A stretch of 31,491 nt of DNA from UBA6109 sp035366835. Its GTDB lineage: Bacteria; Desulfobacterota; Syntrophia; Syntrophales; UBA6109. The notes below the pieces were generated by a model, which worked only from the letters and a program-made list of their open reading frames with translations, had not been told where the DNA came from and did not search any database. This document shows, piece after piece, positions 8,615-17,053 of this stretch. The position numbers were made by a program, and so were the translations under genes. Position 1 is the first letter of the stretch; each line of letters opens with the position of its first letter. The DNA is taken from contig DAOSIS010000038.1 in the NCBI GenBank assembly GCA_035366835.1, positions 1 through 31,491 on the forward strand, in the 5' to 3' direction.

Positions 8615-8725
8615 GCGGAATGTTCCTGACCCGAGGATTCGCATGGATTTTCCGCGACGGCGTTCATCCGGCGCAAAGATCATTCTCACGACAAAGAATC
8701 ACTTTCGACCGCGGCCGCCGCATCG

Positions 8726-8779
8726 GCGGAACCTGCGGCAGGCGGCACTGCAGGCGATTCTCCTGCCCGCAGGTTCCGC
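8726..8779. repeat. large inverted repeat in the divergent regulatory region
   Basis: GCGGAACCTGCGGCAGG (8726-8742) pairs with CCTGCCCGCAGGTTCCGC (8762-8779), giving 17 bp with one bulged base around a 19-base loop. No T-run follows on either strand, so it is not a typical terminator. It lies about 54 bases upstream of the plus-strand promoter candidate. Confidence 0.6.
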
Positions 8780-8832
8780 GTGATGCAGGCCGTCGGCCGT
8801 TCGGGGCGCATCCATGCCGTCCTATGCCGCCC

Positions 8833-8861
8833 TTGACAAAACATCGGTTCCCCGGTAGAGA
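8833..8861 (+). promoter_or_regulatory. sigma70-like promoter candidate for the plus-strand GntR gene
   Basis: TTGACA at 8833-8838, a 17-base spacer, then TAGAGA at 8856-8861. Transcription would start about 80 bases before the GntR start codon. Confidence 0.45.
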
Positions 8862-8950
8862 AAAACCCGATTGCGCACGGGCTTCATCGGTGCATCCATC
8901 CCGTGCGAATTGCAGACCGCTGAAAGGGTTGTTGGACATCCTGCGGAGCC

Positions 8951-9634
8951 ATGGTCAGCAAACGCCTTGAAAAATCAGTCCGTGAGGACATCTACGAAAA
9001 GATCCGCGACGACATCACGTTCGGACGCCATATGTCCGGCGAACGCCTGACGGAGAAAAAGCTCTCGGACCTTTACGGGGTCAGCCGTCACCCTATTCGG
9101 GAGGCATTGCGGAAGCTCGAATCCGAGGGATTGATCACCTTCCAGAGAAACAAGGGCATCGAAGTGATCAAACTTTCCGGCCGCCAGTTGGGGGAGATCT
9201 ACGATGTCCGGGAGTTGCTGGAGAGCGCTGCCGTGAGGATGGCGGTCGAGAAGGCGACGAAGAAGGAAATCGCCCGCCTGGAAGGCCTTCACAAGAAGAT
9301 GCTCAAGGCGGCGAAGAAACACGACATGCAGGCGTGGCTTCAATACAATACGCTGTTTCACGGCTTTTTCCGCGACAAGGCCGACAACGACTGCCTGTGC
9401 CAGCTCATCATCATGTTGAAAAGGCGGATCTACCGGTACCAGTACATGCCGGTCAGCTATCCTCATTTCATCGACATCTATGCCGAACATCATGCGGCGC
9501 TGATCGAATGCTGCAAGAAGAAGGATGCGGCCATGGCCGAGAAGGTCATGAGAATCCACGTACGCAAAGTCAAGGATGTCGTCATGAAAGATACCACCTC
9601 ATCCCTGTCGACGACTCGGAAACTGTCCATTTGA
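8951..9634 (+). CDS. GntR-family transcriptional regulator, FCD subfamily (copy 1)
   Basis: A 227-residue protein. Residues 8-75 form a winged helix-turn-helix, with the recognition region KKLSDLYGVSRHPIREALRK at 37-56. The rest is the all-helical FCD effector domain. Its putative metal/ligand residues include His137 (in NTLFHGFF), His180/His181 (EHHAALIE) and His203; the Asp usual four residues before the first His is Asn133. FCD regulators usually bind carboxylic acids or sugar acids and release DNA. By eye it differs from the GntR protein at 27703-28377 at about 55 of 211 positions (about 74% identity) and at only about eight positions over residues 5-65, so both probably read the same operator. 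It is transcribed away from the ThDP operon. The ribosome site (GCGGAG, very close to ATG) is poor. Confidence 0.93.
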   Translation: MVSKRLEKSVREDIYEKIRDDITFGRHMSGERLTEKKLSDLYGVSRHPIREALRKLESEGLITFQRNKGIEVIKLSGRQLGEIYDVRELLESAAVRMAVEKATKKEIARLEGLHKKMLKAAKKHDMQAWLQYNTLFHGFFRDKADNDCLCQLIIMLKRRIYRYQYMPVSYPHFIDIYAEHHAALIECCKKKDAAMAEKVMRIHVRKVKDVVMKDTTSSLSTTRKLSI

Positions 9635-9832
9635 CGTCCGGATGCGTTGTCTGTTTCTCCCGTTCCCTCGAAAGCCTCTCCTTCCCGGCGGCGCCCTTCC
9701 ATTCGTCATAATGTCTGACAGACAGGAAACGGCTGCCCTTTGTGACGTGGGTTATACCGGGATTTACGAGGATTCCGATCCAGAGAGCGGATCGGTACAT
9801 GAAGAGCCGTTATAGAGGCGTGGAAGGAAAGA

Positions 9833-9859
9833 ACCGGCAGCCGGAGGATCCTCGCCGGT
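9833..9859 (-). terminator. possible terminator after the MoaD-like gene
   Basis: ACCGGC and GCCGGT flank the 10-base palindrome GAGGATCCTC. On the minus strand the structure is followed by TCTTTCCTTCC, only moderately T-rich. It starts 22 bases after the stop of the last gene of the long minus-strand run. The stem is not ideal because the inner palindrome competes with it. Confidence 0.35.
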
Positions 9860-9881
9860 GCGGACGGCTCCCGGGGCTGCG

Positions 9882-10157
9882 TCAACCGCCGGCGACGTAC
9901 GAAAAGAGCGATATCTCGTCCCCTTCGCAGAGGGGGAGGTCGGCCTGCAGGGCCATATCCACGCGCTTTCCGTTGACGAGGACATTGATGAAGCCCTTCA
10001 CGCGGCCGTGCTCGTCGAAGAGCGCTTCCTGAAACGGCGGGTGCCGCCTGCCGAGCTCCCGAAGGACCCTCTCCACGGACAGCCCTTCGGGAACCTCGCA
10101 GGACCTTTCGGAAAGCGAGCCGCTCAATTCAGCAAGCGGTTTCAGCAGGATCTTCAT
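9882..10157 (-). CDS. MoaD/ThiS-family sulfur-carrier protein
   Basis: A 91-residue beta-grasp protein ending in FSYVAGG. The C-terminal Gly-Gly is the thiocarboxylate-bearing tail of MoaD and ThiS. GFINVLVNGKRVDM and CEGDEISLF are typical strands of the fold. It lies 32 bases after the Tm-1-like gene and ends a run containing two AORs, enzymes that need a bis-pyranopterin tungsten (or molybdenum) cofactor. A role as sulfur donor for that pterin is likelier than thiamine synthesis, though a ThiS-like function for ThDP supply cannot be excluded. The ribosome site is weak, which suggests coupling to the gene before it. Confidence 0.85.
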   Translation of the reverse strand: MKILLKPLAELSGSLSERSCEVPEGLSVERVLRELGRRHPPFQEALFDEHGRVKGFINVLVNGKRVDMALQADLPLCEGDEISLFSYVAGG

Positions 10158-10189
10158 GATAACGGCTTCGTTCCGGACACCGCGGCTTT

Positions 10190-11407
10190 TCAGCTCCCCA
10201 TCAGCTTCGCAAGCTCGGCGACCGACGTCTCCGCAAAAAGCGGATCGTTGATGTGGGCGTCGACTTCCTTGACGCGGATCCGCGGGCTCAGCTTGCCTTT
10301 CAAGGCCTTGATGAATACCCCGTCGCGTTCCGGATCGTGCAGGGGCTCTCCCGGATGGCAGTACATGGAAAAACCCCGGAGGGGAATCAGGACGAGGACC
10401 GGCCCCCTGGCGCGGTTGAGCTTCTCGGCCATGACGGAGGCGATGTGCTCCATCTCCTCCCTGGTCGTGCTCACCAGGGAGACAGCCGGATTGAATTTGT
10501 AGGTCTTTCTCTTCCTGAATTCCGGCTCCAGTTTCTCTATGGGCCCCATGAGGATGAAATCCACGCAGCCGGGAACAACCACCTGGGGCACGCCGGATCT
10601 CGCGCCCGCGTCGAGCCTGGTGGGACCGCCCGCGTGCAGGCCGTTGTAGAGCCAGTCCGTGATCTCGTGCGTCGTCAAGTCGAACACGCCGTTGAAGAGC
10701 CCCTGGTCGATCATCTCCTCCATGGACATGCCGCCGGTCCCGTTGGGATGGAAGACGACGACCTCGTAGCCCCTCTCCTCGAAAAGCTTCTTGGCGAGCA
10801 TCGCCGTGGGCGTCGTGTTGCCGTACATCGTCATGGCGATGACGTTCCTGCCCTCGATCGTCGTGCTCACGTCCATGCGCAGCATGCCGGCCATCGCGCC
10901 GACCGCGTTGTCGAAGATCTTCCGGCTGATCTCGTTGACGCCCAGGATGTCGATGACGGAATGCATGACGACCATGTCGGTCGTGCCCACGAAGGGTCCG
11001 AACTGCTGCTTCCCCTGGGCGACGGGCGTCAGCAGCAGCTTGGGAACGCCCAGCGGCAGGGTGCGCATGGCCCCCGTCGTCAGCAGCGCCCCGTCCAGGC
11101 CGCCGATCGCCATGATGCCCTGGAACCTACCCTGCCCGTACAGCTCCTTGACGACCTTGGCGATGCCTTTGACCATGACCTCGATGGCTTCGCCGCGGCC
11201 CATGGCCGCAAGCTTTTCCACCGTCGATCCGGAGGCGGCTGCAAGCTGCTCCCGCGTCACGTCCGCCTTGACACCCTGCGGCGTTCCGCGCAGTCCCGTG
11301 TCCATGACGAGCGTCTTCACGCCGCGCTTCCCGAACTGCTTCTTGACGTACTTGACTTCTTCGCCCTTCGTATCGAGCGTAGCCATGACGGCAACGGTTT
11401 TCGTCAT
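10190..11407 (-). CDS. Tm-1-like / UPF0261 family protein
   Basis: A 405-residue protein that begins KTVAVMATLDTKGEEVKYVKKQF, the N-terminal signature of the Tm-1-like ATP-binding/UPF0261 family, with later blocks PLGVPKLLLTPVAQGKQQFGPFVGTTD, IAMTMYGNTTPTAML and VVFHPNGTGGMSMEEMIDQG. Two Rossmann-like halves are expected. In plants Tm-1 inhibits tobamovirus replication; the bacterial role is not settled. Here it sits between the ferredoxin-like and MoaD-like genes at the end of an AOR/TRAP operon, which suggests a metabolic role linked to the imported substrate. The ATG has GGAAG upstream. Family assignment is firm; function is unknown. Confidence 0.88.
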   Translation of the reverse strand: MTKTVAVMATLDTKGEEVKYVKKQFGKRGVKTLVMDTGLRGTPQGVKADVTREQLAAASGSTVEKLAAMGRGEAIEVMVKGIAKVVKELYGQGRFQGIMAIGGLDGALLTTGAMRTLPLGVPKLLLTPVAQGKQQFGPFVGTTDMVVMHSVIDILGVNEISRKIFDNAVGAMAGMLRMDVSTTIEGRNVIAMTMYGNTTPTAMLAKKLFEERGYEVVVFHPNGTGGMSMEEMIDQGLFNGVFDLTTHEITDWLYNGLHAGGPTRLDAGARSGVPQVVVPGCVDFILMGPIEKLEPEFRKRKTYKFNPAVSLVSTTREEMEHIASVMAEKLNRARGPVLVLIPLRGFSMYCHPGEPLHDPERDGVFIKALKGKLSPRIRVKEVDAHINDPLFAETSVAELAKLMGS

Positions 11408-11441
11408 TTTCGCACTTCCTTTCCGACCATCCCGAAAAAAA

Positions 11442-11726
11442 TCAAGAATCCTTTTTCATCAAGTCATCGATCATTCGATCCAGGTCTTCCTTCTCTTTGC
11501 AGAAATCCACGCAGAGCCTCGAAGGCCGATCCTTGCAGCCGTCGCAGGCCAGGCGGGCCCCCTCCTCCCCCTTCACGAGGGAGACGAAGAAACCGACGCC
11601 GTCCCTCTTGTCAACGATCTTCAGGCTGGAAACGATGGGAGCGAATTCCCCCGTATGCTTGAAGGAACAGGCCAATTCGCACGTGCGGCAACCGCCGCAG
11701 GTCGGCATGTCAAACATCTTTTCCAT
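11442..11726 (-). CDS. small ferredoxin-like protein with two predicted [4Fe-4S] clusters
   Basis: A 94-residue protein. Eight cysteines fall in two groups: C10-x2-C13-x2-C16-x3-C20 (followed by SFKH) and C61-x2-C64-x7-C72-x3-C76. This matches the HycB/DmsB-like electron-transfer subunits and predicts two [4Fe-4S] clusters. In this operon it is a natural electron partner for one of the AORs. ATG 11726 is preferred because it has GGAGG 7 bases upstream; a frame extending to 11816 has no support. There is no signal peptide, so it is cytoplasmic. It lies about 110 bases after the TRAP-2 permease and 35 bases before the Tm-1-like gene. Confidence 0.85.
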   Translation of the reverse strand: MEKMFDMPTCGGCRTCELACSFKHTGEFAPIVSSLKIVDKRDGVGFFVSLVKGEEGARLACDGCKDRPSRLCVDFCKEKEDLDRMIDDLMKKDS

Positions 11727-11837
11727 ATCCTTCCCTCCTGCAGTGCCATGCTGCTCGAAATCAAATCTTTCCACGATCAAAACTTCAGGAACACTCCATC
11801 GGCAAAACCTGCGCAAATCTTTTCCGTCACTCCCCCA

Positions 11838-13139
11838 TCAGCGGATCAGAAACAGCGTGATGACCGGGAACAGGATCATCAGCAGCAGCGAGACGCACAT
11901 GATGTAGAAGAAGGCCATGGATCCCATGAAGATCTCTTCCAGCGTAACGCCCGCCTCAGCCACGCCCTTGACGGTGAAAACGGCGAGGCCGAACGGCGGC
12001 GTGATGATTCCCACCTGCGTCGCCACGATGAAAATCAGGGCGAAGTAGTAGGGATCGATCCCCAGCTTCATGACGACCGGATGAAGGATGGGGATCATGA
12101 CCGTCATCATCGATATGGAATCCATCAGGCACCCGAGCGCCAGAAAGACGACGGAGAGGAGGACCATGAGCATGAAATTGCCCAGCTTCAGGGCAAGGAT
12201 GATCTCCACGACCTTTTCGCTGATGCCGGTGATGGCGAGGTATCGGGAGAAGACGCAGGCGCCGGCCATGGTGAGAAACACCATCGCCGAGGTCGAGGCG
12301 GTGTCGCGCAGGCTGGATTTGAGCATCCCCCAGGCTTTCCCTCCCTTCGTCGTGATCAGCAGGAAGAAGATGACCAGGGTCCCGAAAGCCGCCGCTTCCG
12401 TGGGGCTGAAAACGCCGCCGAAGATTCCGCCGAAGATGATGAGGGCGGTGACGATCACCGGCCAAAAGGAGGGGATGGTTGCGAATCGCTCCTTCCAGGT
12501 TATGCGTTTTTCTGCCGCTCCCGCATCCGGATGATTCCGGTACGAATAGATGATGATCTGCAGGCTGAAAAGGGCGGTCAGCAGGATCCCTGGACCGATC
12601 CCGGCCAGGAGGAGTTTTCCGACCGACAGTCCCGTCAGGATGCCGTACAGGACGGCCAGGATGCTGGGCGGGATCAGCATGCCGATCGACCCGCCCGCGG
12701 CGCAGATCCCGTAGGCGATCTTTCTGTCGTACCCGTGGCGCACCATTTCCGGGGCGCTCACCTTGGCAAAGACGGCCGCCGTCACGATCGACGACCCGCA
12801 GACCGCGCCGAATCCGGCACAGCCCAGGATCGTCGCCACCCCCAAGCTTCCCTTGATCCTGCCGGTCCATTTGCTCAGGCCGTCGTAGAGCGTCTTGCTG
12901 ATGCCGCCGCCGGCCCCGAGATACCCCATCAGGATGAACAGCGGCAGCGTCACGAGCGCATAGCTCGCGTTCGTGAAGTACATGCTCTCCATGGCCAGGC
13001 GCGCGGCGGGGGCGAACCCGGTGATCATCATGATTCCCAGGAAGCCGGTGAGGCCCAGGGCGATCCCGATGTGGATCCCCAGGCCGATCACGACCAGGAG
13101 AAAGATAATCCCCAATATCCCAACGACAATCGGATCCAT
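11838..13139 (-). CDS. dctM: TRAP transporter large permease DctM (TRAP-2)
   Basis: A 433-residue protein with about 12 membrane segments. Typical DctM stretches include VTLPLFILMGYLG, GAVCGSSIVTAAVFAKVS, IGMLIPPSILAVLYG and VATQVGIITPPFGLAVFTVKG. It is the main import subunit of the second TRAP system. Much of its first half is nearly identical to the DctM at 17054-18367, so the two arose by duplication. ATG 13139 (MDPIVVGILG) matches the start of its paralogue (MDPMVIGVVG); the frame is open further upstream but overlaps dctQ. It starts 12 bases after the dctQ stop. Confidence 0.94.
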   Translation of the reverse strand: MDPIVVGILGIIFLLVVIGLGIHIGIALGLTGFLGIMMITGFAPAARLAMESMYFTNASYALVTLPLFILMGYLGAGGGISKTLYDGLSKWTGRIKGSLGVATILGCAGFGAVCGSSIVTAAVFAKVSAPEMVRHGYDRKIAYGICAAGGSIGMLIPPSILAVLYGILTGLSVGKLLLAGIGPGILLTALFSLQIIIYSYRNHPDAGAAEKRITWKERFATIPSFWPVIVTALIIFGGIFGGVFSPTEAAAFGTLVIFFLLITTKGGKAWGMLKSSLRDTASTSAMVFLTMAGACVFSRYLAITGISEKVVEIILALKLGNFMLMVLLSVVFLALGCLMDSISMMTVMIPILHPVVMKLGIDPYYFALIFIVATQVGIITPPFGLAVFTVKGVAEAGVTLEEIFMGSMAFFYIMCVSLLLMILFPVITLFLIR

Positions 13140-13150
13140 GTCCGTCTCCT

Positions 13151-13675
13151 TTACTTTACCTGATCGGCGCGGCCCGCCGTCAACGCCATCAGATTGAACA
13201 AGTAGCGCAGGCTGATGAAAAAGAATCCCAGGGGCATGGCGAACTTGCCCACCCACCACGGCAGCTTGATGATCGCCAGCATCTCTTCACGGATGATAAA
13301 GGACTCCCAGAAGAAGTCCCAGCTCATGTAGGTGAGCAGGACGCTGAAGCCGAATCCCACGGCGGAGGCCAGCCACTCGAGATGGACGCGATATTTTGAG
13401 GGAAGCCGTTCCGCGAGGATGGAAATCCGCACATGAGAACCGATGGCCAGCGTATAGGCCAGCGTGCAGAAGGCGATGTACGGCATCATCAGCTCGGTCG
13501 ATTCGGCGCTCGCAGGCAGCGGGCTGTTGAACAGAGCCCGCAGGGAAACGTCGACGGCGATCATTAACGTCAGAAAGACGAGGACGAATCCGGTGAGATT
13601 GATCATGGCGCGATCCGACAGGTCCAGTATCCACCGGAATCCGTTCAGAAATCCGCCGGTATCTTTCGATTCCAT
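13151..13675 (-). CDS. dctQ: TRAP transporter small permease DctQ (TRAP-2)
   Basis: A 174-residue membrane protein with four hydrophobic helices. DVSLRALFNSPLPASAEST at about 45-63 is the DctQ hallmark, and REEMLAIIKLPWWVGKFAMPLGFF near the end is shared almost word for word with the DctQ at 18393-18911. The start has GGGGGAG upstream. It pairs with the DctM that follows and the binding protein that precedes it. Confidence 0.93.
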   Translation of the reverse strand: MESKDTGGFLNGFRWILDLSDRAMINLTGFVLVFLTLMIAVDVSLRALFNSPLPASAESTELMMPYIAFCTLAYTLAIGSHVRISILAERLPSKYRVHLEWLASAVGFGFSVLLTYMSWDFFWESFIIREEMLAIIKLPWWVGKFAMPLGFFFISLRYLFNLMALTAGRADQVK

Positions 13676-13705
13676 GATTTTCTACTCCCCCTTCCCTGTA
13701 GCGCG

Positions 13706-13765
13706 GCTTTCCCCTGCGGGAAAGCAGTTTTCTCCGCGGCCGGATGCTTCCGCACCCGGCTGCGG
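13706..13765 (-). other. two stem-loops between dctP and dctQ (TRAP-2)
   Basis: GCTTTCCC-CTGC-GGGAAAGC (13706-13725) is a perfect 8-bp stem. CCGCGGCCGG (13734-13743) pairs with CCGGCTGCGG (13756-13765) through 10 bp with one G-T wobble. Neither is followed by a T-run on the minus strand. They occupy the same place in TRAP-2 as the stem-loops in TRAP-1 and TRAP-3. Confidence 0.6.
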
Positions 13766-13788
13766 CCCGTCAAGACATCAGAAAATGG

Positions 13789-14865
13789 TTATTTCTTCAC
13801 GCCCCACGTGCGGACCCACTTGTGGCCCAGTTGGCCCGACACTTCCTGGAAGCGCTTTACCAGTTCCCAGCCGGGATAACCCTGCGCGGAAACTTCCGCC
13901 GCCCATTCGGCGGGGACGTCCTCGCACTTCTCCGCCCAGGCCTTCCTGTCGGCATCGGACAGCTTGGCGTACTTGAACTTGGGATTCTTCTTCCACTCCG
14001 CCCAGATCATGTCGCTCCACTTGTGATTGACGTCCTTGCCCGCGACCGTTTCGATATCGATCCCCGCATTCAGCAGGATCTTCTGGACGTCGGCCGGCAG
14101 CTTCTGGAAGCTCTTCATGTTCATCCAGCAGGAGATCCAGGACGTGACGAGGAGGCTGGGATCGAGGCAGTAAGGCGCCTGCTCGACGTCCTTGAAGGTG
14201 TAGGCGAGGTCAATGGGATTGAAGCTCGAATCCACCACGCCCGTCTGGAGCATCGTGAAGCGCTCGGAACCGGGCGCGGCCACGGGCACGGCGCCGATCA
14301 CGCCGATCCAGCGGCCGAAGTACCGGCCGATGACGGCGCACTTGCTCCCCTTGAAGTCGCTGAGTTTCGTAATGGGTGTTTTCGAAAGGAAGACGAAGGT
14401 GGTGCCGGGGGTCTGGAACATCTTGACGCAATTCTGCTTCTCCAGATCCTTCTTGAACTGGGGAAACTCCTCATTCAGCGTGCGCATCGTCTTGGCCACG
14501 ATGTAAGGATCGGTAGGGCCGAAGGGAAAGACGTAATCAAAATTTTCCAGCGGCAGCTTGGTCGGCGTATACCAGCCGTAGCTGAGAGCGATATCCACCG
14601 CCCCGGACTGGACCAGGGAGAGGTGTTCGGGCAGCTTTCCCAGGGAGGCCCCCCAGAAATTCTTGAAGGTGACCGCGCCCTTGGTCTTCTCGGTCACCAT
14701 CTGCTCCCACATTTCGAGATGCTTGCTGGCGAGCGCCGACGCGGGCGGCGGATAGGCCGACGCGACCCGCAACGACACGGGCTTCATTTCCGCCGCGAAT
14801 GCGACGCTGCAGAAGACCAGCAAGAACGAGACCGCCAACAACCCTTTCCAAACTCTTCCTTTCAT
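13789..14865 (-). CDS. dctP: TRAP transporter substrate-binding protein DctP (TRAP-2), diverged ligand site
   Basis: A 358-residue periplasmic binding protein with a Sec signal peptide (residues 1-24, cleavage after AFA). It is clearly homologous to the protein at 19008-20087, sharing SAYPPP/TPYPPP, LASKHL, YGWYTP, FPFGPTDP, VIGRYFGRW and LPADVQKI. The family motif KGxKxR, whose Arg binds the ligand carboxylate in known DctP proteins, reads KGSKCA at 172-177, so that Arg is replaced by Ala177; Arg181 and Arg185 in GRYFGRW are nearby alternatives. The ligand may therefore differ from a simple dicarboxylate. The start has a strong GGAGGAGGG site. It follows AOR-1 by about 58 bases. Confidence 0.92.
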   Translation of the reverse strand: MKGRVWKGLLAVSFLLVFCSVAFAAEMKPVSLRVASAYPPPASALASKHLEMWEQMVTEKTKGAVTFKNFWGASLGKLPEHLSLVQSGAVDIALSYGWYTPTKLPLENFDYVFPFGPTDPYIVAKTMRTLNEEFPQFKKDLEKQNCVKMFQTPGTTFVFLSKTPITKLSDFKGSKCAVIGRYFGRWIGVIGAVPVAAPGSERFTMLQTGVVDSSFNPIDLAYTFKDVEQAPYCLDPSLLVTSWISCWMNMKSFQKLPADVQKILLNAGIDIETVAGKDVNHKWSDMIWAEWKKNPKFKYAKLSDADRKAWAEKCEDVPAEWAAEVSAQGYPGWELVKRFQEVSGQLGHKWVRTWGVKK

Positions 14866-14923
14866 TTCTCCCTCCTCCTAAACCCGGACTGCATTTTCAC
14901 ATCGCCACGCCCCCGCGGGCGTT

Positions 14924-16864
14924 TCATCCCAGTTTTCCGATTCTTTCCAGGTCGTCGGCCACGGATTTCAGGCCCAGGCTCTCGAGCGCCTTTCTCCCGG
15001 GGAAGCTCGTCTTCCGGTCCCAGCCGTGAAGGTCGTAGTACTCGTCGAGCATCCGGTTCCACTCCTTTTCGTCGATCTTCCAGCCGGTCAGGCTGCCGGT
15101 GGGAACAGGCTCCTGCAGGTCGCGGGCCGGCGGCATGTCGTCCTTCCGGTCGAAATCCGTGAACCGCAGGTTGAAGGCCTTCTCGAGGTTCAGCTGCCTC
15201 ATCATCAGGGTGTCGAAATCCTCCTGGGTGGTCTCCCAGCCCGTCAAGGCCGAGTACATCTCGACCATCTCCGGCATCCCCATCATCGTCACATCCCAGG
15301 CCACCGTGTTCCACATGCAGACGCCGAGGTTGTTGCAGGTGCGGTGAATGGTCTCCATCACCCGCACCATCTTCGCCTTGCCGTCATAGGACTGGGCATG
15401 GTCCGCGTTGTCGACGCCGAAGATCTCCTTTGCCTTCTCCACGTTCAGGTTGGGGACCGTCTCGCATGCCGGCGCTCCCGTCGTGTGTCCGCCTCCCCGG
15501 GTCGCCACGGTGGTCCCGAGTGCCCAGGCATTCGCCCCCCGCAGGGGCTCGTAAAGATCCTGGCCCTTGATGTGCAGCGCGTAGTAACCGCTGTCCCGGC
15601 CGAGGATTTCGGCCGCCCGCGCGCATCCTTCCGCGAGCAGGTCCCCGAACCCCTCCCGGTAGGCGATCTTGCGCGTCAATTCCAGGGCCACGCCGGCGTC
15701 GCCCCAGTTCAGTTTCAAGCCGTCGGTATCGCTGTCCTTGAGGATTCCCCGCTGATAACACTCCATGGCCCATCCGATCGCACCGCCCACGGCGTCCACG
15801 TCCAGCCCCAGCTGATTGCAGACGGCGTTGATCTTGATCATGAAGGTCGGCTCCCAGACCGCAAGACGCCCCTGCAGCGTACCCAGGACCTCCCACTGGT
15901 TGCATTCCGATTTGAGGCCGGCATAGGGGCCTTCGGTGATGTGCAGGCGCCTGCCGCACCCGCCGATGCCGCATCCGGGAAAACTGACGGGCGCGATCCG
16001 GTACTTGTCGAGGGTCTTCCAGGGATGCATGACGGCTGCCATGTCATCCGGAATCCGGCATTCCTGGAAGTTCTTGTAGGGGATTCCGCAGACCTCCTGC
16101 TTCCGCGGAAAGATCATCAGGGTCCCGTACTTGTGGAAATTCTCGGTGCTCTTGGCGGACTTGATGATCAGACGGGCCTTTCTCACGGCCTCCATGAAGC
16201 GCTCGGGCTGCGCGATGCGGACGCCCTGCCTTCCTCCCCGGGCGACGATGGCCTTCAGGTTCTTCGATCCCATGACGGCGCCGGTTCCGCAGCGGCCGAA
16301 GGCGCGGGACGTATCCTGGACGACGCAGGCGCCGCGGGCGAGGTTTTCCCCGGCGGGCCCGATCGAGGCCACGTGCAGCGTCGGATCCCCCGAATCCTTC
16401 CGGATTTGCTCCAGGGTCTCCCACGTCGTCTTCCCCCACAGGTGGCGGGCGTCGCGGATTTCGACGCGCTCGTCGGTGATCCACAGATAAACGGGATTGT
16501 GGGCCTTGCCCTCGATGACGATGCCGTCGTAACCGCAGCATTTGAGCTCTCCGCCCACATAGCTGTCGCTGCAGGAGCTGGCCCAGCCGCCGATCATGGG
16601 GCCCAGGGTGCTCACGTTCATCTTGTTGCCGCCGGGGGCCATGGTGCCGACGAGCGGTCCGGCGCCGAAGATCAGTTTGTTCGCGGGATCGTAGGGTGTC
16701 ACCCAGGGTTTGAGTTCGTCGTACAGGATTTTGACCGCGATCCCCGGCGCCCCGACCCATTCCTTCGCATATTTCGCGGTGGGTTCAGTCGAAATGGTGC
16801 CGTTGCTGAGATTGACCCGGAGGATCTTCCCCATGTAACCATACAACTTTTCGTCCGCAGCCAT
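14924..16864 (-). CDS. aor: aldehyde:ferredoxin oxidoreductase family protein (AOR-1), atypical cluster motif
   Basis: A 646-residue AOR. Family landmarks are GKILRVNLSNG at 12-22, GTMAPGGNKMNVSTLGP at 73-89 in the pterin-binding region, and GSKNLKAI at 199-206. AORs hold a tungsten (or Mo) bis-pterin centre and one [4Fe-4S] cluster, and oxidise aldehydes to acids with ferredoxin. The usual cluster motif C-x2-C-x3-C reads F295-x2-C298-x4-C303: the first Cys is Phe and one residue is inserted. The later Cys of the NNLGVC segment (516) is kept. The cluster may be bound differently or lost. ATG 16864 has AAGGAG upstream; an open frame to 17008 has no ribosome site and does not begin like AORs. 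It lies between two TRAP sets, which suggests the substrate is imported by one of them. Confidence 0.92.
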   Translation of the reverse strand: MAADEKLYGYMGKILRVNLSNGTISTEPTAKYAKEWVGAPGIAVKILYDELKPWVTPYDPANKLIFGAGPLVGTMAPGGNKMNVSTLGPMIGGWASSCSDSYVGGELKCCGYDGIVIEGKAHNPVYLWITDERVEIRDARHLWGKTTWETLEQIRKDSGDPTLHVASIGPAGENLARGACVVQDTSRAFGRCGTGAVMGSKNLKAIVARGGRQGVRIAQPERFMEAVRKARLIIKSAKSTENFHKYGTLMIFPRKQEVCGIPYKNFQECRIPDDMAAVMHPWKTLDKYRIAPVSFPGCGIGGCGRRLHITEGPYAGLKSECNQWEVLGTLQGRLAVWEPTFMIKINAVCNQLGLDVDAVGGAIGWAMECYQRGILKDSDTDGLKLNWGDAGVALELTRKIAYREGFGDLLAEGCARAAEILGRDSGYYALHIKGQDLYEPLRGANAWALGTTVATRGGGHTTGAPACETVPNLNVEKAKEIFGVDNADHAQSYDGKAKMVRVMETIHRTCNNLGVCMWNTVAWDVTMMGMPEMVEMYSALTGWETTQEDFDTLMMRQLNLEKAFNLRFTDFDRKDDMPPARDLQEPVPTGSLTGWKIDEKEWNRMLDEYYDLHGWDRKTSFPGRKALESLGLKSVADDLERIGKLG

Positions 16865-17053
16865 GCCCCTCTCCTTCTGTCGTTTGACGGCTTCAAGAAA
16901 GTTTATCGTCCGGCGCTGTCGGTTACCTCCCGATGTCCTCCGGGGAAGGGCCCTCCGGACCGCGTGCCGATCGTGCCGGCGCCTATCCCAGAACGGCGGT
17001 CGCTTCACCCGAACGGACGTTGCTTTTTCCAGACAGCGGTCAACGCAACGAAA

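Larger units (their letters stand above)
8171..8950. other. 780-base divergent intergenic region
   Basis: No convincing gene is seen. It separates the minus-strand ThDP operon from the plus-strand GntR gene. It holds a minus-strand promoter candidate (8586-8614), an operator-like TGTATACG (8570-8577), a large inverted repeat (8726-8779) and a plus-strand promoter candidate (8833-8861). If the minus promoter is right, the ThDP mRNA has a leader of about 400 bases. An open frame of about 106 codons at 8194-8514 (minus) has no recognisable features and an Arg/Pro-rich composition, so it is not called. Confidence 0.7.

Noticed and set aside
9712..9724. Palindrome TGTCTGACAGACA between the GntR and MoaD-like genes
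   Set aside because: Short, in a convergent gap with no promoter to control; probably chance.
11727..11816. Longer N-terminus for the ferredoxin-like protein
   Set aside because: The extension has no family similarity, and a strong ribosome site stands directly before the internal ATG at 11726.
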